DNA from: an uncultured Clostridia bacterium
Lineage (GTDB): Bacteria; Bacillota; Clostridia; Peptostreptococcales; Anaerovoracaceae
Assembly (NCBI GenBank): GCA_934277655.1
Contig: CAKQVC010000033.1
Coordinates: forward strand, 1-12,628
DNA: 12,628 bases
Direction: 5' to 3'
The notes under the pieces were generated by a model that worked only from the letters and a program-made list of their open reading frames with translations, ran no database searches and was not told the DNA's origin. Both the position numbers and the translations under genes were made by a program. Each line of letters opens with the position of its first letter. The first letter of the stretch is position 1. Below, piece after piece: positions 6,852 through 12,628 of this stretch.

Positions 6852-7529
6852 ATGTTGAATTTTGATTTGCAAAACCACAAGCCACTAAGGGAAATCGTGT
6901 ATGAGGAATTAAAAAGAAGAATCCTTATCGGAGAAATTGCACCGGGAACCCGTATGATGGAAGTGGAGCTTGCAGACGATATGGGTGTCAGCCGTACGCC
7001 GGTCAGAGAAGCTATCCGAAAGCTGGAAAAAGAGGGGCTTGTTACCATTGAACCGAGACGTGGAGCTTATGCATCCGATGTATCCATCAAAGATATGACC
7101 GATGTGCTGGAAGTCCGTCAGTACCTGGAAGGAATGGCAACCGGAATGGCAGCTCTTAAAATTACGGAAGAAGAGAAGCGGGAACTGTTAAAAGCTACCG
7201 AAGCTTACAGTAAGGCTGTTGAGTCGGAAGATACAGACGAAATTATCCACTGCGATGAACTCTTCCATAAACTGATCGTTGACTGCAGCGGGAACAAGAC
7301 GCTGATTCAGATGATTTCACAGGTGCAGGAGCTGGCTTTGAGATTCCGCTATATCTATTATGATGATTTCTCAAGATACAGAAATCAGCCGCTGGAGCAT
7401 AAGGAAATCGTTGAAGCGATCATGAGCGGTGATTCCGAGAAAGCACGCCATGCGGCCGATGTCCATATTGCCAGACTGAAGGAGTTCGTGACAGAAGAAG
7501 GCAATGAGATCATTCATGGCGGACACTAG
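6852..7529 (+). CDS. GntR-family regulator, FadR/FCD subfamily
   Basis: The 225-residue protein is a DNA-binding repressor or activator that responds to a small ligand, often an organic acid. Residues 8-75 form the GntR winged helix, with the hallmark stretch from L-R-E-I-V-Y through G-T-R-M, V-S-R-T-P-V-R-E-A-I-R-K-L and a wing ending R-R-G-A-Y. Residues 80-215 form an all-helical FCD domain. Its four expected metal ligands can be placed: Asp135 and His139 (D-E-L-F-H), His183 (E-H-K-E-I) and His205 (D-V-H-I). The intact set suggests a metal-dependent carboxylate ligand site. The gene follows ispE, an order I believe is frequent in Lachnospiraceae, but no ligand can be read from the context. 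A strong hairpin follows at 7563-7602. Family assignment is secure; the regulon is unknown. Confidence 0.92.
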   Translation: MLNFDLQNHKPLREIVYEELKRRILIGEIAPGTRMMEVELADDMGVSRTPVREAIRKLEKEGLVTIEPRRGAYASDVSIKDMTDVLEVRQYLEGMATGMAALKITEEEKRELLKATEAYSKAVESEDTDEIIHCDELFHKLIVDCSGNKTLIQMISQVQELALRFRYIYYDDFSRYRNQPLEHKEIVEAIMSGDSEKARHAADVHIARLKEFVTEEGNEIIHGGH

Positions 7530-7562
7530 GTTCAGGCAAGATTTAATGAAGTAAATAAAATT

Positions 7563-7602
7563 CGACAAACCTGTTTTCTATAGAAGGAAAACAGGTTTGT
7601 TG
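7563..7602 (+). terminator. Strong hairpin after gntR, probable terminator
   Basis: The arms ACAAACCTGTTTTC (7565-7578) and GAAAACAGGTTTGT (7587-7600) pair over 14 uninterrupted base pairs, extended by a G-U and a C-G pair, around an eight-base loop. A T-rich right arm stands in for a classical T tract. The hairpin ends where the candidate sigma-E promoter of the next gene begins. Confidence 0.7.
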
Positions 7603-7630
7603 CATATAGAAGCCTGACCGGGAATAGATT
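7602..7630 (+). promoter_or_regulatory. Candidate sigma-E promoter for the sipL-like gene
   Basis: GCATATA (7602-7608) and AATAGATT (7623-7630) are 14 bases apart. The remembered sigma-E pattern is KMATATT, 14 bases, CATACAnT: the first box matches six of seven positions and the second five of seven defined positions. Transcription would start near 7637, ahead of the ribosome site at 7652-7656. SipL is under sigma-E control in C. difficile, which supports the reading. Confidence 0.5.
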
Positions 7631-7663
7631 GTAGCAAGACCAAGTTTGGAAAGGGGAAAAGCT

Positions 7664-9343
7664 ATGACCTATGAACACGATATACCGGAGTATGCAATGC
7701 TGCCCGCCAGAGAACCAAAGGAACGAGTCATTGTTCCGGCAGGCAAAGGCACTGTCTATTCTCAAGTGCAGGTAACCAACATAAAGGAAAAACCGAAAAC
7801 AACCATTATTATAGAAGAAGATATCCTTGTGCCGGATACAAAACCTGATTTACGACAGATTTTGATGATTGATGGAAGTGCATCCCTGAGCAGCAGAGAG
7901 CTCAGTCCGATGCAGCGAAAAGATGATTATATCAGTATTTCCGGCGAAATCGAATTGCAGACACTCTATCAGCCGGAAAATCCAGAGCATGCAGGTCAGG
8001 TCATTGCGGTGCAGACACGGGTGGCATTTCAGGAACAGTGGCATATGGAGGCAGAACCGGCCTCAACAATCTTCATGGACTGCCAAGTTGAAAAAATTGA
8101 GCATATGGTCATCAATGAGCGCAAGTACAGAATCAAGGCAGTTCTTGCTTTGAGAGCCAGAGAACACAGCGATGTTCAGATTGAGGTGTTTGAAGGTATT
8201 ACCGGAGAAGACATCCAGATGTTAAAAGAAACGGTGGAAATTGCGAATCTTTCGCAGAGAAAAAAAGATGTATTTTCCATTGATGAAGAAATCGAGGTCA
8301 AAGACGAAAAAATACCGGAAAATATTTTGAAACAGGATATTCATGTCGTTGAAAATTATAAGCAGATCACGAATGAAAAAATTGTGTTGAACGGGTTTAT
8401 CTACGTGAACCTTCTTTATACTGTGCAGGCACAGGAAGAGGAAAGAATGGCGGACACAATTCGCCAGCAGCAGGAAAAAGTGGAATTCACGCAGTTTATT
8501 CCGATCCAAATGGATCAGTTGGCAGGTGGAAGTGAGATTACCTTTGATGGCAGCGGTCTGAAAGTGCGGATCGGAGCCGGAGAGGACGAGGAACTGAAGC
8601 TGCGGCTGGAAGGAGAGATCATTACTTATGTAGATCTTTATACCAACAATCGGCAGGAAATTGTTCTGGACGCTTACCACAAAGAAAAAGATTTTATCTG
8701 TGACTATCAGGAAAAAGAAGGAAGAATGTTGGTTGGGGCTGCAATGAGTGAGACTTCTGTCAGAGAAATTCTTGTGCCAGAAAATCTGAGCTGCGATATT
8801 GATAGAATCCTTTATGTTTGTGGATCTGCTGGAGAATATGAAAGCCATGCAGAACCAGGGAAAATCATTACCGAGGGATATATCTTGGTAAAAATGCTTT
8901 ATGTCGGTTGCAAAAAAGAACAGGATGCAGAAGGGAAAGCCTGCGAAGAAATATTTTGCGCCGTATCGAACGTTCCGTTCCGTATTGTGACCGCCATGCC
9001 GCAGCTTACAGGCAATGAAATTGTGTGCGACAAGGTGGAGATAAAGGAGCTATGGGCGGATAAAATCAACGGCAGACAGATTGAATGCAATGTGACGGTG
9101 CTGGTTATTTCGGACGTGATGCGGCCGGTGCCATTCAAGCTGTTATCCAATCCGGCATTTGAGGAAAGCGGTGAAAAAAAGCAGGAATGTGGGATTGTAA
9201 TTTATGTGACGAAAGAAAATGACAGTATATGGAGCATTGCAAAACATTTCAAAACGGATCGGGAAACCGTAATGCAGATGAATGATCTGGATCATGAGAG
9301 CCAGGGAATCCGCACAGGAACAAAACTTCTGATTATGAAGTGA
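7664..9343 (+). CDS. sipL: SipL-like spore morphogenesis protein (three DUF3794 domains plus LysM)
   Basis: The 559-residue protein has three DUF3794 repeats at about 88-168, 236-330 and 400-485, and a LysM domain at 511-558. The N-terminal part has the D-x-K-P-D-x-x-x-I-L sequence at 58-67 that is typical of the family. This layout matches SipL, which in C. difficile binds SpoIVA through its LysM domain and is needed for coat assembly around the forespore; it acts in the mother cell. C. difficile SipL is of similar length (a little over 500 residues). There is no signal peptide, as expected. The start is ATG 7664, seven bases after AAGGGG. The in-frame TTG at 7646 lies before that site and is not used. 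The next gene is spoIIR, 69 bases on. Other DUF3794/LysM proteins exist in Clostridia, so strict orthology is likely but unproven. Confidence 0.82.
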   Translation: MTYEHDIPEYAMLPAREPKERVIVPAGKGTVYSQVQVTNIKEKPKTTIIIEEDILVPDTKPDLRQILMIDGSASLSSRELSPMQRKDDYISISGEIELQTLYQPENPEHAGQVIAVQTRVAFQEQWHMEAEPASTIFMDCQVEKIEHMVINERKYRIKAVLALRAREHSDVQIEVFEGITGEDIQMLKETVEIANLSQRKKDVFSIDEEIEVKDEKIPENILKQDIHVVENYKQITNEKIVLNGFIYVNLLYTVQAQEEERMADTIRQQQEKVEFTQFIPIQMDQLAGGSEITFDGSGLKVRIGAGEDEELKLRLEGEIITYVDLYTNNRQEIVLDAYHKEKDFICDYQEKEGRMLVGAAMSETSVREILVPENLSCDIDRILYVCGSAGEYESHAEPGKIITEGYILVKMLYVGCKKEQDAEGKACEEIFCAVSNVPFRIVTAMPQLTGNEIVCDKVEIKELWADKINGRQIECNVTVLVISDVMRPVPFKLLSNPAFEESGEKKQECGIVIYVTKENDSIWSIAKHFKTDRETVMQMNDLDHESQGIRTGTKLLIMK

Positions 9344-9359
9344 ATCGAAATCTGAAAAA

Positions 9360-9388
9360 GTATAATTTTGGATTTTTTGGTCCATACT
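9360..9388 (+). promoter_or_regulatory. Candidate sigma-F promoter for spoIIR
   Basis: GTATA (9360-9364) is followed after 15 bases by GTCCATACT (9380-9388). The remembered sigma-F pattern is GYATA, about 15 bases, GGnnAnAnT; only the second G of the -10 box differs. A start near 9395 leaves a short leader before the ribosome site at 9400-9404. spoIIR is a known sigma-F gene in Bacillus and Clostridia. Confidence 0.5.
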
Positions 9389-9412
9389 TCCCAAGAGAAA
9401 GGGGAAGAAAAA

Positions 9413-10012
9413 ATGGATTATCGAAAGAGACTGATCATACTTATTTTTATCGCTTTGCTGGGACTGGAGTGCCTGGAAGCGGGGGAAATTCGACAGACAT
9501 CGGAGAGAAATTTTTATCCGGGAATTATCCGGTTCCATGTGATCGCCAACAGCAATTCCGAGGAGGATCAGAAGCTGAAATTAAAGGTCAGGGATTATGT
9601 GATGCCGCGGCTGGAAACAGAACTGGCTGTAAAAAACAGTGCAGAGCAGGAAACAATATGGGAATATATCAGCGGGAACCTTGAGGAAATCAACGGATGG
9701 GCTACTGAATGCCTAATAGAGAACGGAAGTAACTATGAAGTAAACACTGAACTGGGTGTTCGGACAATTCCGGCGAAACAGTACGATGATATCTATTTTC
9801 CAGCAGGAAATTATGAAGCGCTGACCATTAAAATCGGAAAGGCAGAAGGCGAAAACTGGTGGTGTGTGGTTTTTCCACCGCTCTGCCTGATCGATTCATC
9901 CGGCTCTGCGTACAACAAAAGCTTCAATATTGGCACAAAAGACCGGATTGTGATCAAGTCTAAAGTAAAAGAACTGCTGGCACAAAGGGAGCGACTTACG
10001 AAAAGGGAGTGA
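9413..10012 (+). CDS. spoIIR: Stage II sporulation protein R
   Basis: SpoIIR is a signalling protein made in the forespore and exported to the space between the two compartments, where it activates the SpoIIGA protease to mature pro-sigma-E in the mother cell. The 199-residue protein has an N-terminal hydrophobic export segment (about 7-20). It then has the family hallmark around 39-61: I-R-F-H-V-I-A-N-S-N-S, E-D-Q and K-L-K-V-R-D. Further conserved segments are G-N-Y-E-A-L at 132-137 and W-W-C-V-V-F-P-P-L-C at 149-158. Length fits the family. AGGGG at 9400-9404 is eight bases before ATG 9413, so the upstream in-frame TTG at 9368 is rejected. The stop codon lies in the second copy of an 18-base tandem repeat. 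The gene converges with htrA across a terminator. Confidence 0.93.
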   Translation: MDYRKRLIILIFIALLGLECLEAGEIRQTSERNFYPGIIRFHVIANSNSEEDQKLKLKVRDYVMPRLETELAVKNSAEQETIWEYISGNLEEINGWATECLIENGSNYEVNTELGVRTIPAKQYDDIYFPAGNYEALTIKIGKAEGENWWCVVFPPLCLIDSSGSAYNKSFNIGTKDRIVIKSKVKELLAQRERLTKRE

Positions 10013-10019
10013 CTTACGA
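9984..10019 (+). repeat. 18-base tandem duplication across the spoIIR stop codon
   Basis: Copies at 9984-10001 and 10002-10019 differ at one base: C at 9992, T at 10010. That base turns CGA (Arg) into the TGA stop. A degenerate third copy may follow at 10020-10037, with about 10 of 18 bases matching. Confidence 0.85.
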
Positions 10020-10055
10020 AAAAGGAACAGCTTGCATAAAAAGAACGGATTGCTC

Positions 10056-10100
10056 ATAAGAAAACCCGACAGAAAATATGATCTGCCGGGCTTTTCTTAT
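10056..10100 (+). terminator. Intrinsic terminator between converging spoIIR and htrA
   Basis: Arms ATAAGAAAACCCGACAG (10056-10072) and CTGCCGGGCTTTTCTTAT (10083-10100) pair with one mismatch and one bulged base. The A-rich left flank and T-rich right flank suit termination in both directions, and it lies between two converging genes. Confidence 0.85.
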
Positions 10101-10127
10101 TTATATAAAAATTTAGGAGAAGAAAGC

Positions 10128-11468
10128 TTAGTTATTTTGGTTGTTTCCAAACGGTAAACTCGAGTTAGGATCCGAGTTTGAGTTTGAGTTTGAGTTTGAG
10201 TCAGCAGCACTGGAGCTGGAATTGGTCTTGGAAGAATATTTCGCCGAATCTTCCAGCTTGATCGTGATCTTTTTCATATCGTTATTTCTTACGACTGTAA
10301 AAACAACTTCATCACCGACCTTGTGCTCCTGAATCTTTTTTACTAACATAGAGCCGCTGGTAACTTTCTCATCATCTATATAATAAACCAGATCGCCAAC
10401 TTCTATACCTGCTTTTTTCGCATTGTCGCCGGTTACTTCAGCAACGTATACGCCGGTAATCGAAACACCATACTGCATAGCATCATCTGCACTTGTCAGA
10501 TCTTTTATCGAAATTCCGGCTACCGGACGGCCGGTTACATAGCCGTTTTTGATTAAGGATTTTACAATCGTTTCAACACGGTCAACCGGGATTGCAAATC
10601 CAAGTCCTTCCACATCGGAACCGGAAGATTTCGCAACGACGATACCGATCAGATTACCGTACTGGTCGAACAGTCCACCGCCGGAATTGCCCGGGTTGAT
10701 AGATGCACTAGTCTGGATCAGGGTCATTGTCTTACCATCCAATGTGATTTCTCTTTCGAGAGCACTGACAATGCCGTCAGTCGCAGTGCCGGAAAGCGTT
10801 CCTAAAGGATTTCCGATCGCTACAGTCAGATCTCCGACAGAAACAGAATCCATATCTCCCATGGTTACAGGTGTCAGATTCTTTTCATCGATTTTGATAA
10901 CTGCAAGGTCGGTCTGTGAATCGCTGGCAACAAGCGTTGCATCATATTCTTTGCCGTTGTGAAGCGTGACTTTGATGTTACTTGCACCTTCGATAACATG
11001 ATTATTCGTGATGATGTAGCCATCCTCCGAATAGATGACACCGCTTCCTGCACCCTGCGTTACATATTGACGGAGCCAGGAATCTGTAGAAACCGATTCA
11101 GTCTCGATCGCAACCACGGAATCTTCATTCCTTGCGATGATCTCCTGGATGGAAAGCTGGCTTCCGGTTGCTTTCGTCAGATTGTAATTCGTTGTGTTTA
11201 CTGATTTATCAACAGAGGTTCCGCCAAATGTGCTGATGGCAAGAGCATAAGCACCTGCACCTACAGCAGCGGATACTACAACACAGATAATCAGTGAAAG
11301 AATGAAAGCCTTTCTGGTAACATATACAGGATCTTTCGGCTGGCGGGAAGGTTTCTTTGGAGCTTCAGCGGTATCCGTATAAACACGGTCTCCGGAAAAG
11401 CTGCTCCCGTCATATGTTTTTCTTGTATAACTATCATCTTGATTTTCGAATTTTTCCCAATCGTCCAT
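10128..11468 (-). CDS. htrA: HtrA/DegP-type membrane-anchored serine protease with PDZ domain
   Basis: This envelope protease degrades or refolds damaged exported proteins. The 446-residue protein has a 50-residue cytoplasmic start, one membrane span (about 54-77), a trypsin-like domain at about 105-305 and one PDZ domain at about 312-405. The triad is visible: His157 in T-N-N-H-V-I, Asp187 in T-D-L-A-V-I and Ser262 in N-P-G-N-S-G-G-G. The tail (411-446) is a low-complexity Ser/Asn region encoded by a hexanucleotide repeat. The start has an excellent ribosome site on the minus strand (AAGGAGG, complement of 11477-11483), eight bases from the ATG. It is divergent from the phosphohexomutase gene and converges with spoIIR. 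No two-component genes lie nearby to suggest its control. It could equally be called a DegQ/YyxA-type protease; function as an HtrA is secure. Confidence 0.95.
   Translation of the reverse strand: MDDWEKFENQDDSYTRKTYDGSSFSGDRVYTDTAEAPKKPSRQPKDPVYVTRKAFILSLIICVVVSAAVGAGAYALAISTFGGTSVDKSVNTTNYNLTKATGSQLSIQEIIARNEDSVVAIETESVSTDSWLRQYVTQGAGSGVIYSEDGYIITNNHVIEGASNIKVTLHNGKEYDATLVASDSQTDLAVIKIDEKNLTPVTMGDMDSVSVGDLTVAIGNPLGTLSGTATDGIVSALEREITLDGKTMTLIQTSASINPGNSGGGLFDQYGNLIGIVVAKSSGSDVEGLGFAIPVDRVETIVKSLIKNGYVTGRPVAGISIKDLTSADDAMQYGVSITGVYVAEVTGDNAKKAGIEVGDLVYYIDDEKVTSGSMLVKKIQEHKVGDEVVFTVVRNNDMKKITIKLEDSAKYSSKTNSSSSAADSNSNSNSNSDPNSSLPFGNNQNN
10174..10200 (-). repeat. Hexanucleotide repeat in the htrA tail
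   Basis: GAGTTT is repeated four times and followed by GAG on the + strand. Read on the minus strand it encodes alternating Ser and Asn. A change of copy number would add or remove two residues without shifting the frame. Confidence 0.9.
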
Positions 11469-11661
11469 GATGGCCGCCTCCTTATTGCTTTATTTTTAAT
11501 ATACTCAAATTATAATGAACTTTTGTGTTTTCCCTGTGTAAAAAAGATGTGAAATATGATAAAATAAGATGTTAAAGAACGAAAGACACTGTGAACCGCC
11601 ATCGGAGCGGGATGCAGTATAAAAAATATAAGTGAGAAGAAAAACACAGGGTACGATAAAG

Positions 11662-11667
11662 TATAAT
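11662..11667 (+). promoter_or_regulatory. Perfect -10 hexamer just before the phosphohexomutase gene
   Basis: TATAAT lies ten bases before ATG 11677. No convincing -35 box is present at the right distance (11639-11644 reads GAAAAA). If it is used, transcription would start near 11674, leaving almost no leader. The rest of the 208-base divergent gap (11469-11676) is AT-rich; I saw no strong hairpin in it. Confidence 0.3.
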
Positions 11668-11676
11668 AGAATCAGT

Positions 11677-12628
11677 ATGGAACGATATATAAAGGAATAT
11701 ACAAGATGGTGCAGCAAACAGCTTCCGGCTATGCTGAAAGCTGAGCTGTCCACCATCGAAAATAATAAAGAAGAGATGTATAACCGGTTCTGCCGGGATA
11801 TGCATTTCGGAACTTCCGGCATGCGAGGCAAGATGGGAGCCGGTACAAATTGGATGAACACCATTACGGTCAGACGCACAACAGTTGCCGTAGCCAGATG
11901 GCTGGAAGAATTCCCATGCAGACCGAAACGACCGGTGGCTGTGATCGGTTACGACACCAGATTAAATTCAGAGCTGTATGCACAGACCGCAGCAGAGACA
12001 TTGCTTTCTCATGGGGTAGATGTCTGGATTTCTTCGCAAAACATGCCCGTCCCGGCATTGTCTTTTGCCGTGCGTTATCTGAAGGCAGACTGTGGCATTA
12101 TGATCACTGCAAGTCATAACCCCAAAGAATATAATGGATATAAAGTTTATGATGACCGCGGATGCCAGATCGACGAAGCAACAGCAAGACGTATCGAAGA
12201 GCACATGGAAGCGGTAGATTGTTTTGAACAGGAGACAGCCACAGAAAAAGGAAAGCTGCACAGATTCGGAGAGGAAATGAAAGAGCAGTATCTCCAGGCT
12301 CTTTATAACAATCTGGTGTTTTGGGGCGAGGAAGCCCCTCGCAGACAGGCAATGGCAGAACTGAAAATCTGCTATACGCCGTTGAATGGAGTCGGCTATC
12401 CTTATGTTACGGAGATTTTGAAGAGAATCGGCATCAAGCAGAGAACAGATGTCTTATCACAGACGGAAGCTGACGGCAATTTTCCAACCTGTCCGTCGCC
12501 CAACCCGGAGTACCCGGAAACTTTTAAGGAAGCCCTGAAAACGTGTGAACAGGAAGAAAAAGCAGGAGGCGAACCGTTTGACCTTATCCTGGCTACCGAT
12601 CCTGACAGCGACCGGATGGGGGTTATGG
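11677..12628 (+). CDS. Phosphoglucomutase/phosphomannomutase family enzyme, 5' part
   Basis: The enzyme moves a phosphate between C1 and C6 of hexose phosphates, through a phosphoserine, to supply precursors for glycogen, cell wall or capsule. Some 317 residues are present, and the frame is open to the window edge. Seen in order: F-G-T-S-G-M-R-G-K-M-G at 44-54; the substrate-side G-Y-D-T-R at 91-95; the active-site loop T-A-S-H-N-P at 144-149 with phosphoserine Ser146; and the metal loop D-P-D-S-D-R at 308-313 (Asp308, Asp310, Asp312). The sugar-binding and C-terminal domains lie beyond the edge. The long form with an N-terminal extension of about 40 residues is usual for the 550-600 residue mutases of Firmicutes. 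ATG 11677 fits that N-terminus, and an in-frame GTG at 11632 is the only earlier start. No ribosome site is seen at either. Glucose versus mannose preference cannot be decided. Confidence 0.93.
   Translation, partial: MERYIKEYTRWCSKQLPAMLKAELSTIENNKEEMYNRFCRDMHFGTSGMRGKMGAGTNWMNTITVRRTTVAVARWLEEFPCRPKRPVAVIGYDTRLNSELYAQTAAETLLSHGVDVWISSQNMPVPALSFAVRYLKADCGIMITASHNPKEYNGYKVYDDRGCQIDEATARRIEEHMEAVDCFEQETATEKGKLHRFGEEMKEQYLQALYNNLVFWGEEAPRRQAMAELKICYTPLNGVGYPYVTEILKRIGIKQRTDVLSQTEADGNFPTCPSPNPEYPETFKEALKTCEQEEKAGGEPFDLILATDPDSDRMGVM

Noticed and set aside
10549..10962. Plus-strand open frame opposite htrA
   Set aside because: It is fully inside the htrA protease domain; the htrA catalytic motifs are intact, so this frame is a shadow.
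11469..11580. A complete housekeeping promoter for htrA on the minus strand
   Set aside because: A TATAAT is present (complement of 11509-11514), but the only decent -35 box (TTTACA) is 22 bases away, which is too far.
11594..11613. Small hairpin CCGC/GCGG upstream of the phosphohexomutase
   Set aside because: A four-pair stem without a T tract is too weak to call a terminator or riboswitch.
11850..12119. Plus-strand open frame in a different frame from the phosphohexomutase
   Set aside because: The mutase frame carries all family motifs across this stretch and this one carries none.

Overview
The window reads as chromosomal DNA of an anaerobic, spore-forming Clostridia, most likely Lachnospiraceae. 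This is inferred from moderate GC with A-rich coding strands, strong GGAGG-type ribosome sites, two endospore genes (a SipL-like DUF3794/LysM protein and SpoIIR), an MEP-pathway ispE next to a GntR/FCD regulator, and paired XpaC and TelA proteins. No mobile element, CRISPR array, rRNA or tRNA was seen. Coding density is high, and no gene-free stretch exceeds about 210 bases.

Left block (1-4422, + strand) is an envelope-associated cluster of unknown purpose: the 3' end of an XpaC-family gene, a TelA-family toxic-anion-resistance gene, a short divergent LemA-like protein, a membrane-anchored TPM-domain protein, and a second, larger XpaC-family protein with three membrane segments and a possible winged helix. 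The genes lie 6 to 33 bases apart and look like one operon. They are followed by tadA (tRNA A34 deaminase), which has its own candidate promoter across the preceding stop codon, and by a closely coupled secreted Ig-like protein with a membrane anchor and a long charged tail.

Middle block (5812-10100, + strand): a perfect hairpin separates the Ig-like gene from ispE. ispE is followed by a GntR/FCD regulator, then a strong hairpin, then sipL-like and spoIIR. Hand reading gives a sigma-E-like promoter before sipL and a sigma-F-like promoter before spoIIR. That fits the known biology: SpoIIR is made in the forespore and triggers pro-sigma-E processing, and SipL acts in the mother cell with SpoIVA. 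A terminator at about 10056-10100 closes this block.

Right block (10128-12628): a membrane-anchored HtrA-type serine protease on the minus strand converges on spoIIR. It is divergent from a phosphoglucomutase/phosphomannomutase gene that runs off the right edge.

Several annotated starts were moved downstream of the longest open frame because a ribosome site favours the later codon (telA, second xpaC, Ig-like, gntR, sipL, spoIIR). tadA and the phosphohexomutase stand out because neither has a visible ribosome site and both have a -10-like hexamer just before the ATG. No wholly new system can be demonstrated from sequence alone. The most unexplained parts are the XpaC/TelA/LemA/TPM cluster and the Ig-like anchored protein.
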